From: Erysipelotrichaceae bacterium OPF54
GTDB lineage: Bacteria; Bacillota_I; Bacilli_A; Erysipelotrichales; Erysipelotrichaceae
Direction: 5' to 3'
Assembly: GCA_022834735.1 (NCBI GenBank)
Contig: BQKD01000001.1
Location: forward strand, 2,643,659-2,707,658
Length of the DNA stretch: 64,000 nucleotides
The notes beneath the pieces are model-generated. The model did no database searches. It was not told where the DNA came from and saw only the letters and a list, made by a program, of their open reading frames with translations. This document shows, piece by piece, positions 7,105 to 15,578 of this stretch. A program made the translations under genes and the position numbers. The stretch's first letter is position 1, and every line of letters starts with the position of its first letter.

Positions 7105-8208
7105 TTATACCTTTTTCAACGCTTCATTGCTCCATTTTGAAAGTACACTCAAACCCTTTTCAAAATCGCCGCATGACCTTCCCATACCCAGACGGACATA
7201 ATTTTCCGTTTTGAAACATGAGCCCGGCACAAAAAAGACACCACACTCCTGCAGCAGACGCTCGCACAGTTCCACCGAGCCCATATTCATCGAATAATGT
7301 AAAAACGCGACCGGAGACAGCGGACTGCAAACAACAGAGAAGGCATCATTTTTTCTAAGCCATTCCTTCAGGGCCTGCTGGTTCCTGGCCAGCATTTCGC
7401 GATTTCTTTTCAGAATGACTTCTTTATTCCTTAAAGCAGCAATCCCAAGCCGGTCCGAAAGAGGGCCGGTAGAGATCATCGTATAATCCCGGCGCACATT
7501 CAGATCATCAATGATCCTCTTATCCGCTTTTACCCAGCCAAGCCGAAGCCCCGGCAAAGAAAAGATCTTGGAAAGCGAAGAACACGAAATGCCCCGTTCG
7601 TACAGATCCGAAACCGAAGGCGTCTGTTCCAGATCAAGGCCACGATATACTTCATCGCATAAAATATAAATCCCGCGCTCTCTACACAAGCCAATCAGCC
7701 TGTCCCAGTGGGCCGCAGACAGCGTGGTCCCCGTCGGATTGGACGGACTGCCCATCACGATCATTTTCGTGTTGGCGCAAAATGAATTCTCCAGCTCTTC
7801 CCAGTCGAACATCCAGTCAAGTTTCTCCTGATAGCTGACCAGCGACACCTCGCAGCCAAGAGAGCGGGGATACTCGTAAAACTGCTGGTATCCAGGAACA
7901 AACGCGATCACATGATCGCCCGGCTCAAGCAGAACATCCATCACATGCTGGTTCGCATTCAGCGCGCCAGGAAAACAGGTGATCTCATCGATCGATCCAT
8001 GAGCGTACAGTTTCAGGATCTCCCTGCGCAGCTGCTTGTCCCCGTAAATCTCGCCATAATCGAGCACGACATCCTCAAGAGCCGCTTCATCAAGAGAAAC
8101 GAGCTCTTTTAAAGACAAAGCCTGAAATGATGTGTCCGTCATATTATAGACCGCATCATTTTCATATTTTGTCATCCACTGCTCACACAAAAAGTCCTTG
8201 ATTTTCAT
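7105..8208 (-). CDS. PLP-dependent aminotransferase, class I/II
   Basis: A 367-residue fold-type I aminotransferase. The PLP lysine is Lys214 in SSLSKIFSLPGLRLGW. Supporting motifs are GSPSNPTG (Asn157), CDEVYRG (Asp185) and the C-terminal substrate Arg in YVRLGMG. The closest group from memory is the class including MalY/PatB-like and capreomycidine-synthase-like enzymes, but the substrate is not readable. Its start overlaps the stop of the ABC ATPase gene by 4 bp. It is therefore translated with an amino-acid importer under a T-box leader, which suggests it acts on the imported amino acid. Confidence 0.85.
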   Translation of the reverse strand: MKIKDFLCEQWMTKYENDAVYNMTDTSFQALSLKELVSLDEAALEDVVLDYGEIYGDKQLRREILKLYAHGSIDEITCFPGALNANQHVMDVLLEPGDHVIAFVPGYQQFYEYPRSLGCEVSLVSYQEKLDWMFDWEELENSFCANTKMIVMGSPSNPTGTTLSAAHWDRLIGLCRERGIYILCDEVYRGLDLEQTPSVSDLYERGISCSSLSKIFSLPGLRLGWVKADKRIIDDLNVRRDYTMISTGPLSDRLGIAALRNKEVILKRNREMLARNQQALKEWLRKNDAFSVVCSPLSPVAFLHYSMNMGSVELCERLLQECGVFFVPGSCFKTENYVRLGMGRSCGDFEKGLSVLSKWSNEALKKV

Positions 8209-8936
8209 TCATAGAACACCTTGCTCAAAAAGTCCTTTGCACGCTCGCTGGAAGGATTGGTAAAGAAGGTTTCCGAATCGTTTTCCTCGATGACTTTTCC
8301 GTTCTCCAGAAATACGACCCGGTTCGCCACTTTGCGGGCAAAACCCATTTCATGCGTAACCACGATCATCGTCATTCCCTGATTGGCAAGATCTTTCATG
8401 ACCTCAAGCACTTCCTTGATCATTTCAGGATCAAGAGCACTTGTCGGCTCGTCAAACAACATGATCTCAGGCTCCATGCATAAAGCCCGCGCAATCGCCA
8501 CACGCTGTTTCTGCCCGCCAGACAATGCATTCGGATAGGAATCCTTTTTATCGAGCAGACCGACCTTCGAGAGATAATCGAGTGCCGTTTTTCTTGCGTC
8601 CTCCACAGGTTTTTTCAGCACAGAGACCTGCGCCAGGATGCAGTTGTCCAATACCGTCTTGTTCGGGAACAAATTGAAGTGCTGAAAAACAAAACCCATC
8701 TTCGAACGAAGCGCACGATATTTTTTCGTATCCGATGGATCCATCAGCTCGCCATCGAGATATCTTTTTCCCTGATCCGGCGTTTCGAGGCCATGGATAC
8801 AGCGCAGAAAAGTCGACTTGCCCGAGCCGGAAGGCCCGATCAGACAAACAACTTCCCCTTTTTCCACATTCAGGGATACATCATTGAGTGCATGAAGCTT
8901 TCCGAAATTTTTAGATAAATGTTCCGCTTTAATCAC
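8205..8936 (-). CDS. Polar amino-acid ABC transporter, ATP-binding protein
   Basis: A 243-residue ATPase of the GlnQ/ArtP/HisP class. It has Walker A GPSGSGKST (34-42), Q-loop VFQHFNLFP, signature LSGGQKQR, Walker B IMLFDEPTSALDP and H-loop VVTHEMGFA. It powers import through the adjacent permease and binding protein. It overlaps the permease by 8 bp and the aminotransferase by 4 bp, so the four genes form one unit. Specificity follows from the T-box, best read as arginine. Confidence 0.93.
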   Translation of the reverse strand: MIKAEHLSKNFGKLHALNDVSLNVEKGEVVCLIGPSGSGKSTFLRCIHGLETPDQGKRYLDGELMDPSDTKKYRALRSKMGFVFQHFNLFPNKTVLDNCILAQVSVLKKPVEDARKTALDYLSKVGLLDKKDSYPNALSGGQKQRVAIARALCMEPEIMLFDEPTSALDPEMIKEVLEVMKDLANQGMTMIVVTHEMGFARKVANRVVFLENGKVIEENDSETFFTNPSSERAKDFLSKVFYE

Positions 8937-9600
8937 TGACAGACAACCTCTTTTCTATTTTCTTTCCGATCCATGATACACACAGTGTCATGATCAGATA
9001 CATTACGGCCGCGATCATCAAAGGATAAAGATAATTGTAGTAGCGCGCTCCCAGAGCCTGCGTACGATACATCAGTTCAGCCGTGCCGATAACGGAAGCG
9101 AGCGAGGAATCCTTGATCAACGTAATAAATTCGGAAACGAGCGGCGGAATGATGCGCTTGAAAGCCTGAGGCAGGATGACCTCCTTCATCATCGTCCAGT
9201 AGGAAATCCCTAATGTTTCGCACGCTTCCCACTGTCCTTTGTCTACGCCCTGAATACCGGATCGGATCAGTTCGGTCTGATAAGCGCCGGAATTCAGCGA
9301 CAGCGCAACAAGAGCCACGATGTAAATATTCATACGCACCCGTGTTCCAGTGATCATCGAAATAATGACAGGCACTCCCAGATAAAAAAAGTAGATCTGC
9401 AGCAGCATTGGCGTGCCGCGGAACACTTCCACATAAATATTGGCGATCCAGTTGAAGATCTTGATTTTCGACAGTTTGCCGGCTGCGCCGATGACCCCCA
9501 AAACCGCTCCAATCGCTAAAGCACCAAAGGCCAGCGCAATACTTACGCCGGCACCCTGGAGCAAAAATTGAAGGTTTTCAGAGGTAAAGATCTTACTCAC
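8929..9600 (-). CDS. Polar amino-acid ABC transporter, permease
   Basis: A 223-residue membrane protein of the HisMQ/GlnP family with about five helices. The cytosolic coupling loop is EACETLGISYWTMMKEVILPQAFKRIIPP-like (EAA motif around residues 140-165). I chose GTG at 9600 because AGGAG lies five to six bases upstream inside the end of the binding-protein gene; the overlap is then 8 bp. Upstream in-frame codons have no such site. It forms a homodimeric channel with the adjacent ATPase. Confidence 0.9.
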   Translation of the reverse strand: MSKIFTSENLQFLLQGAGVSIALAFGALAIGAVLGVIGAAGKLSKIKIFNWIANIYVEVFRGTPMLLQIYFFYLGVPVIISMITGTRVRMNIYIVALVALSLNSGAYQTELIRSGIQGVDKGQWEACETLGISYWTMMKEVILPQAFKRIIPPLVSEFITLIKDSSLASVIGTAELMYRTQALGARYYNYLYPLMIAAVMYLIMTLCVSWIGKKIEKRLSVSD

Positions 9601-10372
9601 TTGCCTCTCCTGAAGCAGCAAACCACTTATCTACCATCGTTTTGTAGTCGCCGCTCTCTTTAAATGCTTTGATTGCTTCGTTGATATCATCCATCAGATC
9701 CTGATGATCTTTTGTAGAATAAATAATATTTTCTTCGATCAGAAGCTTTTCATCAAGAACCTTGTAGTCGCCATTTGCCGCATAATTGTCCGCAACCGCC
9801 TGATCGATCACGACCGCATCCAGTCCCTGCGCCTTCAAAGATTCCATCAAAACTTTGACATCCTGCATTGCCTGTACCTTCGCGCCATCGATATCGTTGG
9901 CAACATCTTCGCCAGTTGCTCCCTGCTGCGCTCCGACAAGTTTACCGTTCAGATCAGAAGTCGACTGGATATCCGAATCCTTGTTTACAACAACGACCTG
10001 AGCAGAATCATAGTAGGAATCCGAGAAGATCCCTTCCCGCTCTTCATCGTATGTAAAGCCGGAAATTCCAAGATCGATCTGCCCGGCCTGCAGTGCCGTA
10101 ATGATCGTATCAAATGAGAGTTCCTTGAACTCATATGTATAATTGCGGCCGTTTTTGTTCAGATAATCAAACAGCCATGCTGTCATATCGATATCAAAGC
10201 CTTCCAGTTCTCCCTTTGAATCCAGACCTTCATAAGGCATGTAATCCGGGGAAATTCCGATCAGGACTTCTGTTGGTTTTTCTGTGCTTTCTGTGTCCGA
10301 ACCCGACGAGCATCCAGCCAGCGCCACGACCGAAAGAACAGCGGCCAGACCTAATTTCAAAAACTTGTTCAT
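9593..10372 (-). CDS. Amino-acid ABC transporter, substrate-binding lipoprotein
   Basis: A 259-residue type II periplasmic-type binding protein. The start is ATG 10372, after GGAGGAG. It gives a clear lipoprotein signal with lipobox LAGC (Cys21), and the longer in-frame extension upstream lies in the leader RNA. Family features include GISPDYMPYEG..., GFDIDMTAWL, LQAGQIDLGISGFTYDEER and GAQQGATGED. It captures the amino acid for the permease/ATPase encoded downstream. Its mRNA is preceded by a T-box riboswitch. Confidence 0.93.
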   Translation of the reverse strand: MNKFLKLGLAAVLSVVALAGCSSGSDTESTEKPTEVLIGISPDYMPYEGLDSKGELEGFDIDMTAWLFDYLNKNGRNYTYEFKELSFDTIITALQAGQIDLGISGFTYDEEREGIFSDSYYDSAQVVVVNKDSDIQSTSDLNGKLVGAQQGATGEDVANDIDGAKVQAMQDVKVLMESLKAQGLDAVVIDQAVADNYAANGDYKVLDEKLLIEENIIYSTKDHQDLMDDINEAIKAFKESGDYKTMVDKWFAASGEASE

Positions 10373-10405
10373 AACTTCTCCTCCTTTTACATTGCTGCGC
10401 TCCAT

Positions 10406-10645
10406 AAAAAAAGCGCCCTTTCGAAAACCGAAAGGACGCAATATTACGCGGTACCACCTTACTTCCGTCCACACGATATGGACGACAACTCATTCTTAAC
10501 GCGAATTAACGGCAGTTACCTCAATATTATTATTTTCGATAACGCAACTCCGAGACACGTTCCGAAATCTTTCTTTTATGACTCGCACCACCCGTCAACT
10601 CTCTGAAAAATACTGACTTCGTACTCCTTCTCTTCAATGTTTATG
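10406..10645 (-). ncRNA. T-box riboswitch, specifier best read as CGU (Arg)
   Basis: The minus strand carries the T-box AAGGTGGTACCGCG (10446-10460) and a terminator GCGTCCTTTCG/CGAAAGGGCGC plus seven T (10406-10439). It also has Stem I with the CAGAGAG and GGTGGTGCGA loops. The basal helix is AACTCC/GGAGTT, and the specifier loop is AGTA opposite GAACGTG. Aligned with the Trp T-box in this window, the codon after GAA is CGU (10557-10559, Arg); GUG (Val) is the alternative frame. The bulge UGGU would pair with a tRNA ending ACCA, which excludes Thr and Cys. It controls the transporter-aminotransferase operon. Confidence 0.85.
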
Positions 10646-10650
10646 GAGTT

Positions 10651-10680
10651 ATTATAAACACAGGATGTAAGGAATGTAAA
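10651..10680 (-). promoter_or_regulatory. Promoter of the T-box transporter operon
   Basis: TTTACA (10675-10680), 18-base spacer, TATAAT (10651-10656) on the minus strand, directly upstream of Stem I of the T-box RNA. Confidence 0.7.
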
Positions 10681-10688
10681 CATTTTTT

Positions 10689-12044
10689 TTAATTTTTCAA
10701 AGCCTGCATCGGAGCCGGGATCCGTCCGCCCCGATTCACAAATACAGAATTATCCTCCATATTGACCGGCATGACCGGGCCTTTGCCAAGCAGGCCGCCA
10801 AAATCAAGTTCATCCCCAACGCTTTTTCCGATCGCCGGAATGATGCGCACCGCCGTCGTCTTCGAATTGACCATGCCGATTGCCGCCTCGTCCGCAATAA
10901 TTCCCGAAAGGATCGAGCTCGGGGTATCGCCAGGCACGACGATCATATCCAGTCCGACCGAACACACCGCCGTCATGGCTTCCAGCTTTTCGAGCGTCAG
11001 CACACCGCTTTTAGCAGCCGCGATCATCCCCGCATCCTCAGAAACCGGAATAAATGCGCCGGAAAGACCTCCAACATGCGATGTTGCCATAACGCCGCCT
11101 TTTTTCACCGCGTCATTGAGCATGGCCAGACAGGCAGTCGTGCCATATGCCCCGCACGTCTCCAGACCCATTTCCTCCAGAATATACGCTACGCTGTCTC
11201 CGATTGCAGGAGTCGGGGCCAGCGACAGATCCACAATACCGAACGGTATATTCAGCTTGCGGCTCGCAGCCGTTCCTACAAGCTGTCCCATCCGGGTGAT
11301 CTTGAAAGCCGTTCTCTTGATCAGATCAGCCAGATCATTCATCGGAGCATCCTTAGGCGCTTTGGCCAGTGCAGCACGCACGACACCAGGGCCTGACACC
11401 CCGACATTGATCACGGCGTCCGGCTCGCCAACGCCATGGAACGCGCCAGCCATAAACGGATTGTCTTCCGGCGCATTGCAGAATACGACCAGCTTGGCCG
11501 CACCAAGACAGTTATCCTCCTTCGTCAATCGGGCACACTGCGTAATGATCTCGCCCATCTGCTTTACAGCATCCATGTCGATCCCCGCTTTTGTAGACCC
11601 GACATTGACACTGGCACATACGTGGCTTGTTTTTGCGAGCGCCTGCGGAATCGACGCGATCAGCTTGCGATCTCCTACGGTATAGCCCTTCTGCACAAGT
11701 GCCGAATACCCGCCGATAAAATCAACCCCTAATTTCTGGGCGCACCGCTCCAGCATAAGAGCGAATTCGACCGGGTCGCCTTCGCAGGCTCCGGCCAGCA
11801 TAGCGATCGGTGTTACAGAAATCCGCTTATTCACGATCGGAATTCCGTAGGTGCGCGAGATTTCCTCGGCAACCGGCACCAGATTGCCGGCGACACGGCA
11901 GATTTTTTCCTCCGCTTTCCTGCATGCTTCGCGAATATCCGGATCAATGCAGTCAAGCAGGGAAATTCCGATCGTTATCGTTCGGATATCCAGGTATTCC
12001 TCGTCGATCATCTTGATCGTTTCCAATATCTCGTTTGTCTGCAT
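10689..12044 (-). CDS. UPF0210 / DUF711 family protein
   Basis: A 451-residue protein of the PFL/DUF711 family, recognised from the [18 protein letters not shown] start, [15 protein letters not shown], and the C-terminal [13 protein letters not shown]. The family is conserved in Bacillota and some archaea and is structurally related to radical-enzyme-like folds, but its activity is unproven. It is almost always encoded next to an ACT-domain protein, as here (9 bp apart). AGGAGGACAAG precedes the start. The two probably act together, with the ACT partner sensing a small ligand. Confidence 0.85.
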   Translation of the reverse strand: MQTNEILETIKMIDEEYLDIRTITIGISLLDCIDPDIREACRKAEEKICRVAGNLVPVAEEISRTYGIPIVNKRISVTPIAMLAGACEGDPVEFALMLERCAQKLGVDFIGGYSALVQKGYTVGDRKLIASIPQALAKTSHVCASVNVGSTKAGIDMDAVKQMGEIITQCARLTKEDNCLGAAKLVVFCNAPEDNPFMAGAFHGVGEPDAVINVGVSGPGVVRAALAKAPKDAPMNDLADLIKRTAFKITRMGQLVGTAASRKLNIPFGIVDLSLAPTPAIGDSVAYILEEMGLETCGAYGTTACLAMLNDAVKKGGVMATSHVGGLSGAFIPVSEDAGMIAAAKSGVLTLEKLEAMTAVCSVGLDMIVVPGDTPSSILSGIIADEAAIGMVNSKTTAVRIIPAIGKSVGDELDFGGLLGKGPVMPVNMEDNSVFVNRGGRIPAPMQALKN

Positions 12045-12053
12045 CTTGTCCTC

Positions 12054-12320
12054 CTAGATCGTATGCATTGCTTTGAAAATATCCTGATTCATGACCCGGA
12101 CGATCAATGCATTTTCTTCTCCCAGCGCTTCCATAGCGGCGGCAAATTCTTCAAAGCTTTCTACTTTCGAGCAATCCGTGATCATGGTCATCGTAAAGAT
12201 GCCGTCAATGATCGTCTGCGAAACATCCAGAACATTTACATTGAACTGCGCGCACGCTCCTGCTGTCATTGCCAGGATCCCTACACGGTCGCTTCCAACT
12301 ACTGTGATTACTGCTTTCAT
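12054..12320 (-). CDS. ACT-domain protein (UPF0237)
   Basis: An 88-residue single ACT domain beginning MKAVITVVGSDRVGILAMTAG, the classic beta-alpha-beta start of ligand-binding ACT domains such as GcvR. It lacks a catalytic domain and should be a small regulatory sensor, probably of an amino acid, for the co-encoded UPF0210 protein. AGGAGGACAAG precedes both this gene and the next, an identical ribosome binding context. Confidence 0.85.
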   Translation of the reverse strand: MKAVITVVGSDRVGILAMTAGACAQFNVNVLDVSQTIIDGIFTMTMITDCSKVESFEEFAAAMEALGEENALIVRVMNQDIFKAMHTI

Positions 12321-12329
12321 CTTGTCCTC

Positions 12330-12764
12330 CTACATTTCCATCGAGCATTTTTCGAACTTGAGCAGTTCGAACGGTTCATATGCACTTTGCATGCCGGTAA
12401 TATTCACATCGTACTCTCCCGGCATGAATTCGATCTGTTCCTGCTGTTTCAGCACTTCCTGGATCAGCCGGGAATCTTCTCTGGAAAACTTCTTTGATCT
12501 TTTCCAGCAGATCTCGTTGTTCTTATCCACAAGAATAACTTCCACGCTAATCTCGTCTGCTGCGAAAAGCTGTTCCTTCCAGTCGCATTCCTGAATATTG
12601 AAATAAAAATCGCTGGAGTCGATATCTCCGCCTTCGAGCACAAAGATCGCCAGACCATTCGTATAGCAGAACCCTACCCTCAGCTGTTTGAGCAGACCGA
12701 TCTCCTCGTCGGTCCATTGTTCGTCCTTGAGCACAAGCATGAATCTGTCTTCGACAAAATCCAT
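12330..12764 (-). CDS. Hypothetical protein, first gene of the UPF0210 unit
   Basis: A 144-residue acidic soluble protein that I do not recognise. It has no signal peptide or membrane helix. It begins MDFVEDRFMLVLKDEQWTDEE and contains regularly alternating hydrophobic residues suggesting a mixed alpha/beta domain. ATG 12764 is chosen for the strong AGGAG five bases upstream. An ATG at 12812 would add 16 residues but has no ribosome binding site. Only 9 bp separate it from the ACT gene, so co-transcription with the ACT/UPF0210 pair is likely. Confidence 0.55.
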   Translation of the reverse strand: MDFVEDRFMLVLKDEQWTDEEIGLLKQLRVGFCYTNGLAIFVLEGGDIDSSDFYFNIQECDWKEQLFAADEISVEVILVDKNNEICWKRSKKFSREDSRLIQEVLKQQEQIEFMPGEYDVNITGMQSAYEPFELLKFEKCSMEM

Positions 12765-12835
12765 AACCGCTCCTTCCTCGATATCATAAGGGAATTTTTC
12801 TTTTTGTTTCATGAAACAAGTCTATCACACTTTCA

Positions 12836-12863
12836 CAATAAAAAACATCACCTAATGTGATGT
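12836..12863 (-). terminator. Terminator of the CmpB-type gene
   Basis: ACATCAC (12845-12851) pairs with GTGATGT (12857-12863), followed on the minus strand by TTTTTTATT. The stop codon TAG of the gene lies in the hairpin loop. Confidence 0.8.
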
Positions 12864-13598
12864 TGTTTTGTGCTTCGTCAAGGAATGGAAGGAAGTGATA
12901 CTTTTCTTATATCTTTCCTCGAGTTCCTGCGAAATGAATCCTTTCAGATGACGGCTCGTGGCTTTCATCTGTTCAAAGCTTTTCTTCGCCTGTTCCACAT
13001 ACTGGGTGCGGAGCTTTTCGTTTTCTTCCTTCAAAGCTTTCTGAATATGCAGATGCAGATCTTCCAGGGCATGGACATGAGCATGCATTTCCATGGTCGT
13101 AATGATCACATCGCTCCAGAACACGACAGAATAAACCGCTTCGATCCCAAGCAGCCACGCAAACGGAATGCGCATGGTCCAGTAACGGATCCAGGGCTGA
13201 AATACGAACGTGACCACCAGTCCGGCAATGCCGTACAATGTGCTGTTCAGAAGACAGACGCGGCCATGAATGTTGAATGGCTTTTTGGAGTAGTCCCACC
13301 ACAGACGATGGTATTTTTTCTGAAGATACCAGCTTGTTGCATACTCCAGTACACTGGTGATCACGAATGTGTTCACAAACACGCAAAAAGGATTCATCGA
13401 GATCGGATCAATGATGTAAATGATCAGCAGGCATCCGACCCCGAAAATCGGGACATACGGTCCATGATAAAAGCCGGTGTTCAAGAAACGATGTTCCTTG
13501 TATCCTACGAAGATCCCTTGTACGATCCATCCCGCAAAAGCATAGATCATAAAATAAAAATATGCGTACATTAACTGCAGTACCAGTTCATGATTCAT
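12852..13598 (-). CDS. Putative ABC-transporter type IV membrane protein (CmpB family)
   Basis: A 248-residue membrane protein with five or so helices in its first 170 residues. The pattern GWIVQG...HRFLNTGFYHGPYVPIFGVG and later WDYSKKPFNIHGRVCL matches the CmpB (PF06541) family. The C-terminal ~75 residues are a charged, probably coiled-coil cytosolic tail. The family name implies transport, but the role is unproven and no ATPase is adjacent. ATG 13598 has GGAGAG upstream; the longer in-frame extension has no site. Confidence 0.72.
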   Translation of the reverse strand: MNHELVLQLMYAYFYFMIYAFAGWIVQGIFVGYKEHRFLNTGFYHGPYVPIFGVGCLLIIYIIDPISMNPFCVFVNTFVITSVLEYATSWYLQKKYHRLWWDYSKKPFNIHGRVCLLNSTLYGIAGLVVTFVFQPWIRYWTMRIPFAWLLGIEAVYSVVFWSDVIITTMEMHAHVHALEDLHLHIQKALKEENEKLRTQYVEQAKKSFEQMKATSRHLKGFISQELEERYKKSITSFHSLTKHKTTSH

Positions 13599-13661
13599 TA
13601 TTTCACTCTCCTTGGTTTTATTGTAAATGGAGAGCCGTTTTCTAACTATCGGGATGCTTCG

Positions 13662-13690
13662 CAAAAAAAGAACTGCGCAAAGCGCAGTTC
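13662..13690 (-). terminator. Terminator of pta
   Basis: GAACTGCGC (13670-13678) pairs with GCGCAGTTC (13682-13690) around an AAA loop and is followed on the minus strand by seven T. Confidence 0.88.
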
Positions 13691-13694
13691 CAAA

Positions 13695-14669
13695 TTAGAT
13701 TCCTAATGATTTCTGGGCAGCCGTAACGATTGCCATCTTATAGATTTCCTCCCATGTGCATCCACGGGAAAGGTCATTGATCGGTGCATTGAGGCCTTGA
13801 AGCACAGGTCCGATCGCTTCCCATCCGCCCAGGCGGGCAGCAATTTTGTATCCGATATTACCAGATGAAAGATTCGGGAAAATAAATGTGTTGGCATGTC
13901 CGGCAACCTTGGAATGAGGAGCCTTCAACGAAGCCACTTCAGGACTGACAGCGCAGTCGAACTGCATTTCGCCATCCACATCAAAATCGATCGGCATACG
14001 TTTCAGACGCACTGCGGCTTCTGCCATTTTCGCAACACAGTCTCCTTTTGCCGAACCCATTGTCGAATAGGACAGCAGGGCAACCTTTGGCTCAAGACCG
14101 AACTGTTTTGCGGTATTGGCAGTCTGCATCGTGATCTCGACCAGTTCGTCCGCATTCGGATTGATGTTGATGGAGCAGTCTCCCATGACATATTCCTCTT
14201 CGCCTTTTACAAGCAGGAACGCAGAAGATACCAGAGCATTTCCCGGAGCCGCTTTTACGAGCTGCAGCGCCGGACGTACCGTATCGGCAGTCGAATAGGT
14301 CGCACCACCTAACAGACCATCCGCATATCCCATCTGCACGAGCATCGTTCCGAAATAGTTCGTGCTTTCAAGCGCTTTGCGGCAACGCTCCATATCCAGC
14401 TTACCACGGCGAAGCTCGACCATCTTGATCGCCATTTTATCCATGTCTTTGAATTCCGACGGAGCAATTTGTTCAATATTAGAAATATCAAAACCGTGCT
14501 CCTGCGCGCATGCGTCGATCTCATCTTTTTCGCCGAGCAGAATTGGCACGATTACATCTTTTGCCGCCAGTTCGATGGCAGCTTTCTGGACACGCGGGTC
14601 CCATCCTTCAGTAAAAACGATCTTTGTATTTTTACCGCGGATCTTTTCTTCCAACTTATCAATAATCAT
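13695..14669 (-). CDS. pta: Phosphate acetyltransferase
   Basis: A 324-residue enzyme converting acetyl-CoA and phosphate to acetyl phosphate, the first step of the ATP-yielding acetate pathway with acetate kinase. The short single-domain form is typical of Bacillota. Motifs include FTEGWDPRVQKAA, GLLGGATYSTADTVRPALQ, LSYSTMGSAKG and the C-terminal ANTFIFPNLSSGNIGYKI... GLNAPINDLSRG. The start is ATG 14669, with AGGAAGAAC upstream. The next gene is divergent. No ackA is in this window. Confidence 0.95.
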   Translation of the reverse strand: MIIDKLEEKIRGKNTKIVFTEGWDPRVQKAAIELAAKDVIVPILLGEKDEIDACAQEHGFDISNIEQIAPSEFKDMDKMAIKMVELRRGKLDMERCRKALESTNYFGTMLVQMGYADGLLGGATYSTADTVRPALQLVKAAPGNALVSSAFLLVKGEEEYVMGDCSININPNADELVEITMQTANTAKQFGLEPKVALLSYSTMGSAKGDCVAKMAEAAVRLKRMPIDFDVDGEMQFDCAVSPEVASLKAPHSKVAGHANTFIFPNLSSGNIGYKIAARLGGWEAIGPVLQGLNAPINDLSRGCTWEEIYKMAIVTAAQKSLGI

Positions 14670-14795
14670 AAAAGTTCTTCCTCTTTTCATTTGTAGTATA
14701 AAACATGTATAGTGTTTTTTCTATATGAAAGATTGTGAACTTTTTAGCATTTGCAAAAGGATGAAAGCGGTTGCCTTAACTGGAAAAATTTTCAG

Positions 14796-14824
14796 TTTAC
14801 AACTCACTTCTTTTTGCCTATACT
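14796..14824 (+). promoter_or_regulatory. folT promoter
   Basis: TTTACA (14796-14801), 17-base spacer, TATACT (14819-14824), placed so that transcription starts at the 5' edge of the THF riboswitch. Confidence 0.75.
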
Positions 14825-14832
14825 AGCCGTGT

Positions 14833-14930
14833 AGCAGAGTAAGAAATGCAACGTGAAGTGTCTGAAGCACGGGGAGTTGGTTTCAGAACGAAAAGGAAGC
14901 CTTGCGATTGCATTTCTGCATCCCGCTGTT
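14833..14930 (+). ncRNA. Tetrahydrofolate (THF) riboswitch
   Basis: The leader shows the folate riboswitch plan. A P1 pairs AGCAG (14833-14837) with CTGTT (14926-14930), GAGTAAG precedes the ten-base helix AGAAATGCAA/TTGCATTTCT, and the ACGTGAAGTG and GGGGAGTTGG segments and the closing GCATCCCGC junction are present. It precedes a folate transporter gene. In this family folate binding lowers expression. Confidence 0.82.
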
Positions 14931-14950
14931 GCCAGGAAAAATCAGCAAGC

Positions 14951-14987
14951 AACCTCTTTTTTCTTTGCATCAAAGGGAAAGGAGGTT
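14951..14987 (+). promoter_or_regulatory. Hairpin sequestering the folT ribosome binding site
   Basis: AACCTC-TTTTTT-CTTTG (14951-14967) can pair along its full 17 bases, allowing G-U pairs, with CAAAG-GGAAAG-GAGGTT (14971-14987). This buries AAGGAGG of folT in the stem. It is the likely expression platform of the riboswitch and acts on translation. Confidence 0.7.
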
Positions 14988-14993
14988 TTTTAT

Positions 14994-15542
14994 ATGAATA
15001 ATTACTTTGTTATGCTGAAAGAAAACGTCAGCTCTTTAAAAAACACACGCGTTATCGTGGGTGTCGCACTGTTCTGCGGTCTGCAGGTCATTTTGAACAA
15101 TTTTAACATTTATCTCGGGCCAACGCTCCGTATCACATTCAGCTTTCTGGCCGTCGCGGCCAGCTGCTACTTCTACGGGCCGTATCCGAATATGCTCGCA
15201 GCCGTTGTCATGGATTTTATCGGTTATGCGATGCATCCCGAAGGCGCCTATTTTCCAGGATACGCTTTGAATGCGATGATCATGGCTTTCATCTTTTCCT
15301 CGTTTTTTTATGAACAGAAGATCAGGCTCTGGAAGATCATTGCAGCCCGCGCCCTGATCGTAATTATCAATTACCTTATCCTCAATTCCTTGTGGCTCTC
15401 TCTTATGTACGGAGACAGTTTTATCGTTCTGCTGGGAGCACGGGTCGTAAAAAACCTGATCATGTTTCCAATCGACGTCATCCTTTTATACTTTGTTCTA
15501 AAAACGTGCGAACGGCTTTATCCTCATTTTCATTTACGTTAA
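14994..15542 (+). CDS. folT: Folate ECF transporter, substrate-binding S component
   Basis: A 182-residue integral membrane protein with about six helices. It fits FolT: LGPTLRITFSFLAVAASCYFYGPYPNML, a conserved Asp in VVMDFIGY, and PEGAYFPGYALNA. S components bind the vitamin and dock on a shared EcfAA'T energy module, not encoded here. The start is ATG 14994, within the riboswitch-controlled ribosome binding site; in-frame upstream sequence is leader RNA. The THF riboswitch supports folate as substrate. Confidence 0.88.
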   Translation: MNNYFVMLKENVSSLKNTRVIVGVALFCGLQVILNNFNIYLGPTLRITFSFLAVAASCYFYGPYPNMLAAVVMDFIGYAMHPEGAYFPGYALNAMIMAFIFSSFFYEQKIRLWKIIAARALIVIINYLILNSLWLSLMYGDSFIVLLGARVVKNLIMFPIDVILLYFVLKTCERLYPHFHLR

Positions 15543-15550
15543 AAATCCGC

Positions 15551-15556
15551 TATAAT
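15551..15556 (+). promoter_or_regulatory. -10 box upstream of ferritin
   Basis: A perfect TATAAT lies 23 bases before the ferritin start. A convincing -35 is not visible (TTTTCA 18 bases upstream is the best), so the promoter may be activated or weak. Confidence 0.45.
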
Positions 15557-15578
15557 GAATGCAAAACGAGGAGGTTTT

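Noticed and set aside
10373-10474. N-terminal extension of the binding protein
   Set aside because: It would run through the T-box terminator and place the lipoprotein signal internally.
10556-10562. Val (GUG) specifier for the first T-box
   Set aside because: Possible if the loop is shifted by one base, but the direct alignment with the Trp T-box of this window favours CGU. Kept as an alternative, not adopted.
14853-14993. N-terminal extension of folT
   Set aside because: The extension overlaps the THF riboswitch, has no ribosome binding site and adds no conserved residues. ATG 14994 follows AAGGAGG.
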